Shown here in pieces: positions 15,201 through 22,908 of a stretch of 64,000 bases of DNA. Below the pieces are notes generated by a model that had not been told where the DNA came from, ran no database searches, and was given only the letters and a program-made list of their open reading frames with translations. The stretch spans positions 276,770 to 340,769 of the forward strand of contig VWZS01000167.1 of NCBI GenBank assembly GCA_013397075.1, in the 5' to 3' direction. Position 1 is the stretch's first letter. The number at the start of each line of letters is the position of its first letter. The DNA is from Rhabdornis inornatus. Its lineage: Eukaryota; Chordata; Aves; Passeriformes; Rhabdornithidae. Position numbers and translations under genes: made by a program.

Positions 15201-18200
15201 TCCCCTTATTTTTCTTCTCTTTTTAATTTTTTTAAAATTATTATTATTCTCTTCCTTTCTTTTTTTTTTAACTTTTATAAGGCTAATGTCTCAAATGAAC
15301 ACTGGCCATCCTTGGTTCAGGAAGCAACAGCTGAAGCTTTGAAACTTTCTCCTTGCCCCTTGGCAGCTCTGCTTCAAGCCCTGCTACAGTATAATCGCAA
15401 AATGGGAGCAAGGTATGCATGATCTGTTAAGTTTTCAGTGGAATACAGTGTCTAAAAATACAAGTGGTCATTATCTGCAGATCTAGCTTCAAGAACTTAA
15501 AGAAACTTGAAAGTGGAAATTAATTCTTGAAATGGTGTGGCAATTAAAAAAGAGTGGAGAAGGGGTTAGTAATGTGGGGAGCAGCCAAATCATCCATTAT
15601 TTGTAAAAAAAACCCACACAAAAAACAACACCCAAGAAGAAAACAGCTGTAAGACAACTTTTATTTTAAAAGCATGCTATCTAAATAAATTCACTGGGGA
15701 GACTACACATTCTGAAAAATCTTCTAAAATAGCACAGTGGAAACAGATATCACTGACACCCTGACTACTGCTGGGATTAATTTTGATCCTAGATTGGGCT
15801 CACAGTGAAAGTTCATGCCCATTTCTGAACAGCCAGGTGGGCATTGTAGCTTTGTGAGGAAGAGGGGAAACAATTAGAGAAGGGGTTCTTGGAATGTTCC
15901 TGTGTTGTGTATTTGGTTGTTATGTCCATTTTGTCTTTCGTAGTATTTTTGCTTAAGCTATGGAAAATTGGAAGGTTTTGTATGGTTTTGTTCAATAATT
16001 CACCTGTTTTGTAGATAATTCTAACAAAATTACTTACTTCTTTTGTTGGCTCTTCAGATGACAGGCTAATGTGATTGTGATGGTTGTTGTTTACAATAAA
16101 ATTAAGATAAAAACTTAATTAAAATCAGTCTTAATGCAAATCCAGATACTAACTTACATGAACAGAGTATCACAAGATCTAATTGATCTCGCTAGGTGTT
16201 TCAAAATACTGAAGCAAGAAATTAATCTTAAATACAAATAGCAAACAAAAACATTTAACTTCTGAACAGCCTGTTAAATCACAATGTACTGGAAAAATCA
16301 CATTGGCGATAAAGGACAGGATTCTTAGAACAAGAAACAAAGCTGATGGAGCACCAGTGACTGAATATGACATTCTACATGTAGTTACGAGGGTTTTTTT
16401 TACGAGATTTCTGATGGCATTGTGAATTTAAAAATCCCTTTCTTAGGCAGACGGTGTGGTTGATGTTGGAAGGTAGTATCAACCAAACAGAATTTTAGAT
16501 TTTGTGTAGTACTCCATTCCAATTACCTTCTCTTCTGCAATTTCATATCTTGTCTCTGTTTGCAGGAACTGCACTAAGAGCTTTCCCATATATTACTTTT
16601 GGCCATTGTTGCTTGCTTTGTTACGTTACATGGGGCCTGTTCAGTTGAATTTGATTTGGATTTTGTTTTGATTACATTTCCAGGGAGACTCGGCGAATGT
16701 TGGAGAGAGTCGTTTATCAACCAGCGAATCCAGAAACCGTAGTATCAGTGGCACGCTGGTACCTCCTGCAACATCTGTATGCCAAAGATGATTTTGAATT
16801 AATAGATGTAAGACAGTCCACCTTACACAGAACTTCTGTCTATTTACATTTGCAAGTGGGAAGTGGGGTAGAAGGAGGTTGGCAGACTTGCTCTTGAGGT
16901 GCAAATGTACTCAGTTTTTGAAATCAACACTAGTTTATTTGAATGTCTTCCATTCCTCCATGCAGTAATTAAAAACAAACAGTAGTCTGCAGTCCAAACT
17001 TGCATCAGTTCTACTGGTGTCTTCAGCAGGCATGAGGACAATTTAATCAAAATTTTAGCACTAAAAATGTTGATTCCCTCTAGCCTGGCTGGAACGTTGT
17101 GTCCCTGGCCCAAAAGATCTGAGCAGTAGAGTGCTGTGTGCTCTGTATTAAATACATGTCTGTAACAGTACTGTATTTTCAGTACATAGTAGATGCTGCA
17201 TTAGTTTCTGTTGACAGTACTTCACTAATATATTTGATCAAATTCAAAAATCCATGCAGCTCTTTCATGCAGTGCAAGTGGGGTCATTCATTTTGGCTTA
17301 TAATGAGAACTGCTTTTCTCCTCAAAATCTGAATACACTCTCCTATCCTCAGTGCTGCCACTGGTAATCAGGTCTTTTGCCCAGATTATCAGCTGTTCCT
17401 TGGTGAAATGTTAAATCCAATACAGAGGACATTTGGAGGTACATACATAAAGGTGTGGACAAAAATCCATACACAGACATGCAGGGTAAAAAAAGCTAGA
17501 TCTAGTGAGTTCAGAAGATCCTGGTATGATGTCATTGCCTTTGCTTCTGCGAAGTCATTTATAGTCCCTGCTGATGAGTATGATAATCATGGCTGGGGAT
17601 TTACTTGGTTCTGCTTAATGGTTTTCCTTTTCAGTACAGTGCCATTGGGTTATAAGAGATGTGCCAGAAGCTTATGAACATTAGGTTGCTGTGGGACCTT
17701 TTGTAAGGTCCCTAATAGAAAAGCTCCAAATATGATGTGTGAAAATAAATCAGGGAAGTGTGAATTTAACTGGGAGAGGAAAAAGGATGTGCAGTTTATT
17801 TAAAGGAGAAAACACTTCAGTTTGGCAGATGGAGATTATACAAAGGTAAGATTTGTACAAAGCAAGAGACAAGTGTGTGTCAGCAGGAAAATAGGTCTGC
17901 TTGTTTAATTGCCAGCAGGTAACTACTTGTCAGAGTAACCAATGGTGCTTTTACAGAGCATTGGAAGTGATTACAGTCACTATAGTGCAGAGTTTGGATC
18001 TTTTAAGCAAGTTGATGTGTAATGTTGAATATTTCACATCTGTGGGTTATAGGTTAGATGATCTTTTAGCAAAACTGTCTAGCAGGAATAAAAGTACATT
18101 TCAGTTTGCCATTAAAACACTAACAGTAAAATCTTAAATTCTCAGGTCATTCTTTATTTTTCTCTGCAGGTGCTTATAGAAAATGCCAAAGCTAATGGAG

Positions 18201-18247
18201 ATGTTAGAGCTCTGGAACTAAATGAGAAATTGTCAGCAAGTGCCTAG
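217..18247 (+). CDS. SKIC3: SKIC3 (TTC37) C-terminal part, 14 exons, 3' end of gene
   Basis: This is the spliced 3' portion of the TPR scaffold subunit of the cytoplasmic Ski complex. That complex (SKIC2 helicase, SKIC3, SKIC8) unwinds mRNA and feeds it to the RNA exosome for 3'-5' decay. The exons join as 217-294, 1570-1694, 3354-3477, 4918-5136, 5922-5994, 6720-6773, 6880-6991, 8274-8402, 9014-9135, 10871-11029, 13362-13514, 15282-15412, 16684-16807 and 18170-18247. They give 1,681 nt, which is 559 residues plus TAG, with every junction in frame and every intron GT-AG. The human protein is about 1,560 residues, so roughly the last third is here and the rest lies upstream of the window. Recognition rests on family-diagnostic stretches such as FDGIVGLALAYFKKGL, AEMCYRKSLQLASQ, HWPSLVQEAT and ARWYLLQHLYAKDD. 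The helical-pair composition is that of the superhelical TPR arm, which in yeast Ski3 contacts Ski2 and Ski8. No stop or frameshift is seen, so the gene looks intact. Confidence 0.96.
1570..1694 (+). CDS. SKIC3: SKIC3 exon
   Basis: The acceptor is ttttcacag and the donor is gtaaaa. It encodes a TPR unit reading CALGLCDEAIEVYTSIP followed by the strongly conserved GLALAYFKKGLLEESIK. It ends in phase 1 (AAA G). The intron before it (295-1569) shows no other feature. Confidence 0.93.
1836..2344 (+). mobile_element. CR1 LINE 3' fragment
   Basis: A degraded sense CR1 3' end in a SKIC3 intron. It follows the CR1 consensus order: CTTGAGTACC.TGTGCAGTT, GAGGGCCATGAAG, GGCCTGGAGAAGAGGAG, the late-ORF2 remnant, and the terminal tctataattctgtga. 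It is 5'-truncated, as usual for CR1, and no reverse-transcriptase frame survives. Confidence 0.88.
2490..2827 (+). mobile_element. CR1 LINE 3' fragment (second copy)
   Basis: A second sense CR1 fragment about 145 bp downstream of the first. It begins near agaagactgagaggtgatg and continues through acacaggaagtt and aagaacttctttac to ctccagaggtcctttccaac, then attctatgactctgtca. It repeats the 3' part of the neighbouring copy with a different divergence, so it looks like an independent insertion. Confidence 0.85.
3354..3477 (+). CDS. SKIC3: SKIC3 exon
   Basis: The acceptor is tttttaccag and the donor is gtgagt. It encodes AYEKAMSVAESEKDKAHILT and then the ALAIIEYKLNKVDAAKTLLFK helix. The tyrosine and alanine spacing is typical of TPR repeats. 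It ends in phase 2. The preceding intron (1695-3353) carries two CR1 fragments. Confidence 0.93.
4918..5136 (+). CDS. SKIC3: SKIC3 exon (longest in window)
   Basis: The acceptor is tctaattcaacag and the donor is gtatat. Its 219 nt encode CSLKEPSTESLKALCTLGLV, the ALKELLKHEKGDDGIYERC segment and ASAVYALQGRNMAIQREVSR. It aligns throughout with vertebrate TTC37. An open frame runs about 60 nt into the intron, but the conserved protein continues at the exon starting at 5922. The intron 3478-4917 shows nothing else recognisable. Confidence 0.94.
5922..5994 (+). CDS. SKIC3: SKIC3 exon
   Basis: The acceptor is ttctttctctag and the donor is gtaagt. It encodes SYPDNPALWSLLSRLVPLYA followed by SKKPK. 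The ALWSLLSRLV motif is a family signature. It ends in phase 0. The intron before it (5137-5921) holds a small hairpin at 5267-5292 and otherwise nothing notable. Confidence 0.93.
6720..6773 (+). CDS. SKIC3: SKIC3 micro-exon (54 nt)
   Basis: The acceptor is atctttcag and the donor is gtttgc, which is weak at positions +3 to +6. Eighteen codons read GGAVAGTVAQTLDVNRGK. They match the linker of vertebrate TTC37 (GG.VAG.VA..LD.N.GK). Both ends are in phase 0, so skipping would preserve the frame. Confidence 0.9.
6880..6991 (+). CDS. SKIC3: SKIC3 exon with weak donor
   Basis: The acceptor is gttttatag. The exon encodes EVLLNIAVNQLVAGRHMLED and the KKNNPLKNIQKAIHVCP segment. The donor CAG|gttact deviates from gtaagt at several positions. 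The next exon (8274) completes the codon to Asp, giving CPDNPAAWA, as expected from homologues, so the junction is right despite the weak site. Confidence 0.9.
8274..8402 (+). CDS. SKIC3: SKIC3 exon
   Basis: The acceptor is ttctcttctag and the donor is gtaagc. It encodes DNPAAWAVLMAACHAENTVV and then a segment with the conserved NNTEPKR motif. It ends in phase 1. The preceding 1.28-kb intron (6992-8273) contains a chance 81-codon open frame and no recognised element. Confidence 0.93.
9014..9135 (+). CDS. SKIC3: SKIC3 exon
   Basis: The acceptor is gtctttgcag and the donor is gtatga. It encodes NYVRTLEDWCLCQAITSLEE then TGKLSEAEALCNK, a TPR helix pair. It ends in phase 0. The intron before it (8403-9013) is unremarkable. 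Confidence 0.93.
9266..9340 (-). mobile_element. Short antisense CR1 3' end
   Basis: The sequence cacagaatcacagaatattc followed by gagttgaaagggat is the reverse complement of the CR1 3' terminus. Only about 40-75 bp are recognisable and the far boundary is vague. It lies in a SKIC3 intron. Confidence 0.7.
10871..11029 (+). CDS. SKIC3: SKIC3 exon
   Basis: The acceptor is ttcggctttag and the donor is gtaagt. Fifty-three codons encode GLKSCPEHPALFLLLRQVQC, then KQLLQSHKELPDNILEELRK and TVMSSSSSAAAWQ. LLLRQVQCK and LPD.VLEEL are family signatures. Both ends are in phase 0. The intron before it (9136-10870) contains a short antisense CR1 fragment at 9266. Confidence 0.94.
13362..13514 (+). CDS. 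SKIC3: SKIC3 exon (very conserved)
   Basis: The acceptor is tttattttcag and the donor is gtagga. Fifty-one codons encode WLAKIYQSQRMMTGAEMCYR, then KSLQLASQQGSWNGKLSSLL and RLAMLALEICM. This is the most conserved block seen here compared with mammalian TTC37. Both ends are in phase 0. The preceding intron (11030-13361, 2.3 kb) has no recognisable element. Confidence 0.95.
15282..15412 (+). CDS. SKIC3: SKIC3 exon
   Basis: The acceptor follows a long T-rich tract ending in ttttataag; the donor is gtatgc. It encodes ANVSNEHWPSLVQEATAEAL, then KLSPCPLAALLQALLQYNRK and MGAR. It ends in phase 2. The intron before it (13515-15281) shows only AT-rich unique sequence. Confidence 0.94.
16684..16807 (+). 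CDS. SKIC3: SKIC3 exon
   Basis: The acceptor is cattttccag-type (tacatttccag) and the donor is gtaaga. It encodes ETRRMLERVVYQPANPETVV followed by SVARWYLLQHLYAKDDFELI and D. It is a close match to the C-terminal TPR region of TTC37. It ends in phase 0. The intron 15413-16683 shows nothing else. Confidence 0.94.
18170..18247 (+). CDS. SKIC3: SKIC3 terminal coding exon with stop
   Basis: The acceptor is tttctctgcag. It encodes VLIENAKANGDVRALELNEK and LSASA, then TAG at 18245-18247. The human C-terminus has the same ALELN.(K/R)LS ending, so the stop is at the expected position. The preceding intron (16808-18169) shows no recognisable repeat. Confidence 0.95.
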   Translation: MLIENAKANGDVRALELNEKLSASA

Positions 18248-18745
18248 AATGGACAATCTCAAGCAAATACTCTTCTGTTCATCCAGTTGAATTAGTTCAC
18301 CTTCCAGAAGCGTATATGTTTTGGGCTGTTTTGTTTGTTATGTCTGATTTTTTTTTTTCTGTTTCATCAACTGCAGCCTTGTCTTTAGTTTTGCTTTTGC
18401 TTGAACAAAAGTAGGTTATTTTCATGTTGAGTTAAACACTTAAAATCACATTTATTTTGAAAAGAAAAGAAAACCCTGAAATTTGCTTTTGTTTGCTCCC
18501 CAACTTAAACTTTGTCACTATTCACAATAGAGTGTTTTCCCCTAGGACACACACAAAAGTACACTATTAACTCCACTGCCCGCAATGCCAAGTTTTCTTG
18601 GCACAGAATCTTAAGAGCTAAGTAGCAGCCAATTTCTGTCATCTCTCAGTAACTCAGCTGCTGATTGCTTAATTGGATGAATCGCAGTTCTTAAGACATG
18701 TTGTAATTTTGCTTTTATGTTAAAAATAAAAAATGAATAATGCAA
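18248..18745 (+). other. SKIC3: SKIC3 3' UTR with polyadenylation signal
   Basis: This is about 0.5 kb of AT-rich sequence after the SKIC3 stop. A canonical AATAAA lies at 18725-18730, so cleavage is expected around 18,740-18,755. The exact cleavage site is inferred. A T-rich stretch (18,347-18,360) lies inside the UTR. Confidence 0.7.
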
Positions 18746-20253
18746 TGACTCTGACCTGTGAAAGTTACCATGAGGATATTCACTCTGTTGACACGAGTCA
18801 TGTTAGCAGTCTGTTTTCTGGTTTAAATCTTCTTAAAATTTCTGTCCAGTGAAGTCTTATACAATCCCATTATAGGCAGGAATGGGCACTTCAAAGGCAT
18901 GCAGTGGGCCAGCATTGAACATGAATTTGCTTTTGGAACCAGTTGTCCTGGGCTTACAGAAAACAAGTGCAAGTCATGCACACTAATTGCTGGAGGGTGT
19001 GCCACTGTCATTTTAACAGGAAAACTCAGCTCAGTGGGCTGGGGTTTCTAGTCTGTGGATGTGGACGGAGACACCTAGGGAGCNGGAGGTAAGACAAAAC
19101 CTCTAAATAGCAAGAATCTTTCCTTATCTTCCACGTTTTCATTCTCTCACTCTCCTTAAAAAGATTTTCTTTAAATTTAGATTAAGTATACTTCCCTTCA
19201 CAGCCTGCTGTCAGATAGCCTTGAACTATCAGTAACTGCAAATCTCAAATGGATATGCTGCAAAAGCCAGACATGTGACTCTCAAGAGTGGCTGTAACTT
19301 TTTTTAGCTTCCTGCTATTAAAAACTTGGAGAAATTCTTGCAGCCTATGGTTTGTATCCTTGGCATATGGTCTTGATATGTGTGCCACCCACTCCAGTGG
19401 TTGAAAAGCTGTCATCACCAGCCTCCTGGCAACACAGTAAGCAGCTGCCTGTCCCTGTTAATCCTTCTGTGTGAGCGTTAGCCTAGACTTTGCTAGACGA
19501 GCCCTGAATACCTTCTAGCATATAGGAGAACTGACAGATGACAACAGCCCAGAGATGCCAGCAGAGTAACCATCAACTGCAGGCACACCATATTAAAAAA
19601 AAGTAGTAGTATGGTGTTTTTTCTGTGCAGAAGACCATGAACTTACTTTTACTGTGAACAGTGATTAACTCCTTGAATAATTATACTGCCCAAAGTTGTA
19701 TAACATACACTATAGGAAAAAAACTCCACAAATCTCTGCCACCTACTCAGTGAAAAGTGCTCAGGGAAGATGAGTTTAAATTTAAGCTTCTGTAAAATTC
19801 AACAAAATGAGGTAAAAGTCTTGGTCTCCTAATTTTTAAACAATGTATAGCCTGTACAAAATTGACACATTGTAGCAAGTTTGCTGTAACACTGGCTGAA
19901 CTGATAAATTCATGCAGGTTGAGGTAACCATGTGTTTTATGTGATGTAGAGCACAGCAAAATACAAAGACACGATAAATGCAAATACAAGATAAGCATCA
20001 CTGACTGGGGAGTTGAGAATTGTTTATGGATTTCACTGCCTGGGAAGTCATACCTTCTGCTGCTCTTGCTGTAAAGGGGGGAAAATAAACATTGTCCAAC
20101 TATAAGTTATTAGGTTGGCATATGCTGAAGGCAGAATGGAATGAGATCTAATGATACTAGAGGTTACGTTTTTTTAACCCCACGTTGGTTCTCACTAGAG
20201 AGCACCTGCAAGACTCAACGAAGGTTTTTCTTGGTGGTCACTCTTCTGGGAGG
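18746..20253. other. Convergent intergenic gap between SKIC3 and FAM81B
   Basis: This 1.5-kb stretch separates the SKIC3 poly(A) signal from the FAM81B coding end and must hold the FAM81B 3' UTR on the minus strand. I see no unambiguous minus-strand AATAAA. One ambiguous base (n) is at 19084. No repeat is recognised. Confidence 0.5.
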
Positions 20254-20365
20254 TCACTTGGATAGCATTTTTTTCATGTCTTTCTGAATTTTCTTTTTTT
20301 CAAGTTTCGTCTTTGTGTTCATATTTATTTGATCAGCTCCAGAGATTCATGAAGAGACTGGAATC
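20254..20365 (-). pseudogene. FAM81B: FAM81B last coding exon, frameshifted
   Basis: On the minus strand an acceptor tcttttacag (AG at 20367-20366) opens an exon reading FQSLHESLELIK. It then hits TAA and TGA in that frame. One frame over, from 20322, it continues as MNTKTKLEKKKIQKDMKKML and SK, then TGA at 20256-20254. From my memory of the family, the human FAM81B C-terminus runs GFKSIHDSLSSL, then TKMDLEKYKVQKDLKK. Both halves therefore match, and counting codons between them shows one missing base near 20,325-20,333. FAM81B is a coiled-coil protein of largely unknown function, reported mainly in testis and ciliated tissue. The exon boundary, the matching stop position and convergence with SKIC3 (as in human 5q15) support the call. 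A sequencing error is the main alternative. Confidence 0.8.
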
Positions 20366-22712
20366 CTGTAAAAGAATGGGAACAATTAATTAAATAGTGG
20401 TTGCTTTCAACACATTAAAAGATGATTCTTTGACTCTGCAAAAGTTTCTGACCCATGTTTAATACAAATCACGTTACATCAAATCTATCTCATTATTTTA
20501 TTGAATAGCATGAAAATACAATAGCAGCTTGGGTTGCAAGCTCCTTGTTATTGGGTGCTGTCTTCCGATACATTGGACAATACCAAGCATGATTACAACC
20601 GTGATTGACCTCAGGCATGTGATGTGGCAGAAAGACACTGTCTATCTTCAAAAAGGGGGGATTGTTTGCTTTTAGTGCTATTTTTTTCATTGAGCATTGG
20701 GAGTTTGTCATTAGTTTGTTTTTTTTCAGGACCACAGTCAAAAACTGTTTTCCATGAGATGCTGATACTGTTGCTCTGCAGTTTGCCTACCACATAGCAG
20801 AGTTGGTGCTGTGGATTTCCCAGAGTTGTAGGAACTGTAAATACACTTACTCCTCATCTGAGATGGACACTGTTTTGTTGTGCACTTCTGGGAGAATGGG
20901 AACTCAGCTTCACCAGGTGTTTGTGCTGTGTTTGAGTGTATAAAAAGGGAGAGATAGAAGCATGCAGACACAGTTTTTTTCAAAACAGAGCTACAGAGCA
21001 CCTGATACACGTTTTTGCACCGCTGTTCAGTCAAATACTGTCAATAAAGACTGAAGAATTGTAGAATTGTAAGCTGCTGTTACCTGCTGTTATTGCTGAT
21101 TGTAATAACTTTCAAATTACAGTGCAGTAGCTCTTTGTGTTTGTTCAGCATCTCACATAGGTGTTAACTTCTTAGGACCTAAGAGATGAGCAGCCTTCTA
21201 TTTTTCTCTTAAAGTGCTTATTGTAACATGGCTGCCAATGACATGTTTTTCTTTCTGGAATAGTTCTTTAATATGGATTCATTTTGTCAGTGCTGCAGTC
21301 TAGTTAGTGTTCAACTGAATCACTTCATAGTGCTTAGAATTTTACAAATTCCAGACAAATCTCTGATTTCCAGGATGCTGATCTGTGCTGAAGCACCAAC
21401 AGCTGCTGGGACAGTCAAGAGGCTGCCTCTATCCCCCTCAAGCTGTTCTGCACCTCTTCAGCAGCCTCCTTTCCTCCTCTGCCCTGCCGGAGGACTGTCA
21501 AGTGAAAGCAGTCCTTGGACTTGAGTTTGAACACAAGCATGGCCAAAGTTTGGTATAAATAGATCTCTTCTGTCCTTATTTTCCACAGGCTTGTTTTCAA
21601 CTTCCTTGAAGTGAAGAACTCTCTCAGCACCAAGATCTTTTATTCTGAAATTTCTTAGCCACGAGAAATGAGAGTTACCTTGTGCTCACTCAGAGGGTCA
21701 TGTAGACAACTAAGCCTTGTCCTGTCAAGCTGCACAAAGACCTTAACTAACAGCTTAGTTTACTGCAGCCTTGGGGCAGGGCTTATGGGTGGGTTGCAGG
21801 TGATGAAGGAGTTGGAGGTGAAGTAAAGAGCTGGAGTACTTGATCACAGACAACCTGGAAGATGAGAAACCAGACACTCAGGTTTCAGTTGAGAACATGT
21901 AAAATGTGAAATACTTGTGTAGTGATTTTCAGGCTTCTGTTCCTTTGGAGAGAGGGCTGAGTGATTTTTTTTTTTTTATAACCTGCTACATCCACTGTGT
22001 TTCCACCATCAGCTGCAAATGGGAAGGTATTGGGATGGATTAGGTTTGAGCCCCACAGACCAGATTACAGTGAGTGAAATCTTCCTTGTGAAGACCATGT
22101 ATTCAGTGACTCAGGAGGAAGTCTTTGTAATTGCTGTGAACAGCCAGAATCATCTGGTGAAGTGCCTCAAGCTTTGTGAGATACATCATTGTGACTGTCC
22201 CCATAAGAAGCAGCTGTCATGTATCCGCAATACTGTCTCACTGCTTCCCTCTTCATTTACACAATGCATGCTTTATGTTGGGTACCTGCAACTCATCCAT
22301 TGCCTCTTTCTCCAGCTACTGTTGGTGGAGAATGGGGCGTAAAGCATTGAAATTGTACAAAAGCATTAAATATGATCACAGCAGCGGGATCTATATAAGA
22401 GAGAATGACTGTTGCCTCCATATGAAGGTTAGTGATCATCCTTAAAAGAAATAGGTACTCTAAAAAAAGCTGGAAAACAGATGGTAAAGTTGCCTTTAAA
22501 TGGGACCATTACCTTGAAACTCTTGTGTAAAAGCCATGCTGGCTGTTTGCAAAGACAGGTGGGCTAAACTTAGAGATCTCTGTGTGCAGGGTTTTTAAGA
22601 GAGACAGAGACACATTAATATATTTTTGTCTTTGTTAGAAAGTAGTTTCTGCAGCTGCAGGTTACTGTAGAAATATCTTTTCAAAATAAATGTAATGAAA
22701 TCCCATTCTCAC
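20366..22712 (-). other. FAM81B: FAM81B last intron
   Basis: This intron (2.35 kb) lies between the two recognised FAM81B exons. The minus-strand donor is gtgaga at 22712-22707 and the acceptor is tcttttacag. No repeat or RNA gene is recognised inside. Plus-strand open frames at 22,019-22,445 do not resemble known proteins. Confidence 0.6.
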
Positions 22713-22908
22713 ATGATCTCTATTCATTTTGCATGTCCTCAAGCTCTTTCCAGATCTGTCTTTTAAATTTGGTAATTCTTGCATGCAGTTTTAAAAAATC
22801 ACTTTTCATCTGATACAACTGCTTTTCATATTTCTGTAGTTTATCAGTTCTTTCTAGTTTTAGTGATGGAATTATCCACTTTTCTTCTGCTCTTTTTTCT
22901 TCTCTTTC
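22713..22908 (-). pseudogene. FAM81B: FAM81B penultimate coding exon with in-frame TAG
   Basis: On the minus strand the frame reads EREEKRAEEKWIIPSLKLER, then TDKLQKYEKQLYQMKSDFLK, then LHARITKFKRQIWKELEDMQ and NE. TAG follows at 22722-22720, then Arg-Ser, then T|gtgaga. From memory, human FAM81B reads KQIWGELETMQNEYQSG here. The TAG therefore replaces the conserved Tyr. The segment also aligns without gaps to paralogue FAM81A ([20 protein letters not shown]). The last exon base is T where the family has G for Gly, so the spliced junction codon would be TGA. The upstream acceptor (ttaaag at 22909-22910) is weakly pyrimidine-rich, so that boundary is uncertain by a few codons. The predicted protein is an alpha-helical coiled coil. 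Confidence 0.8.
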
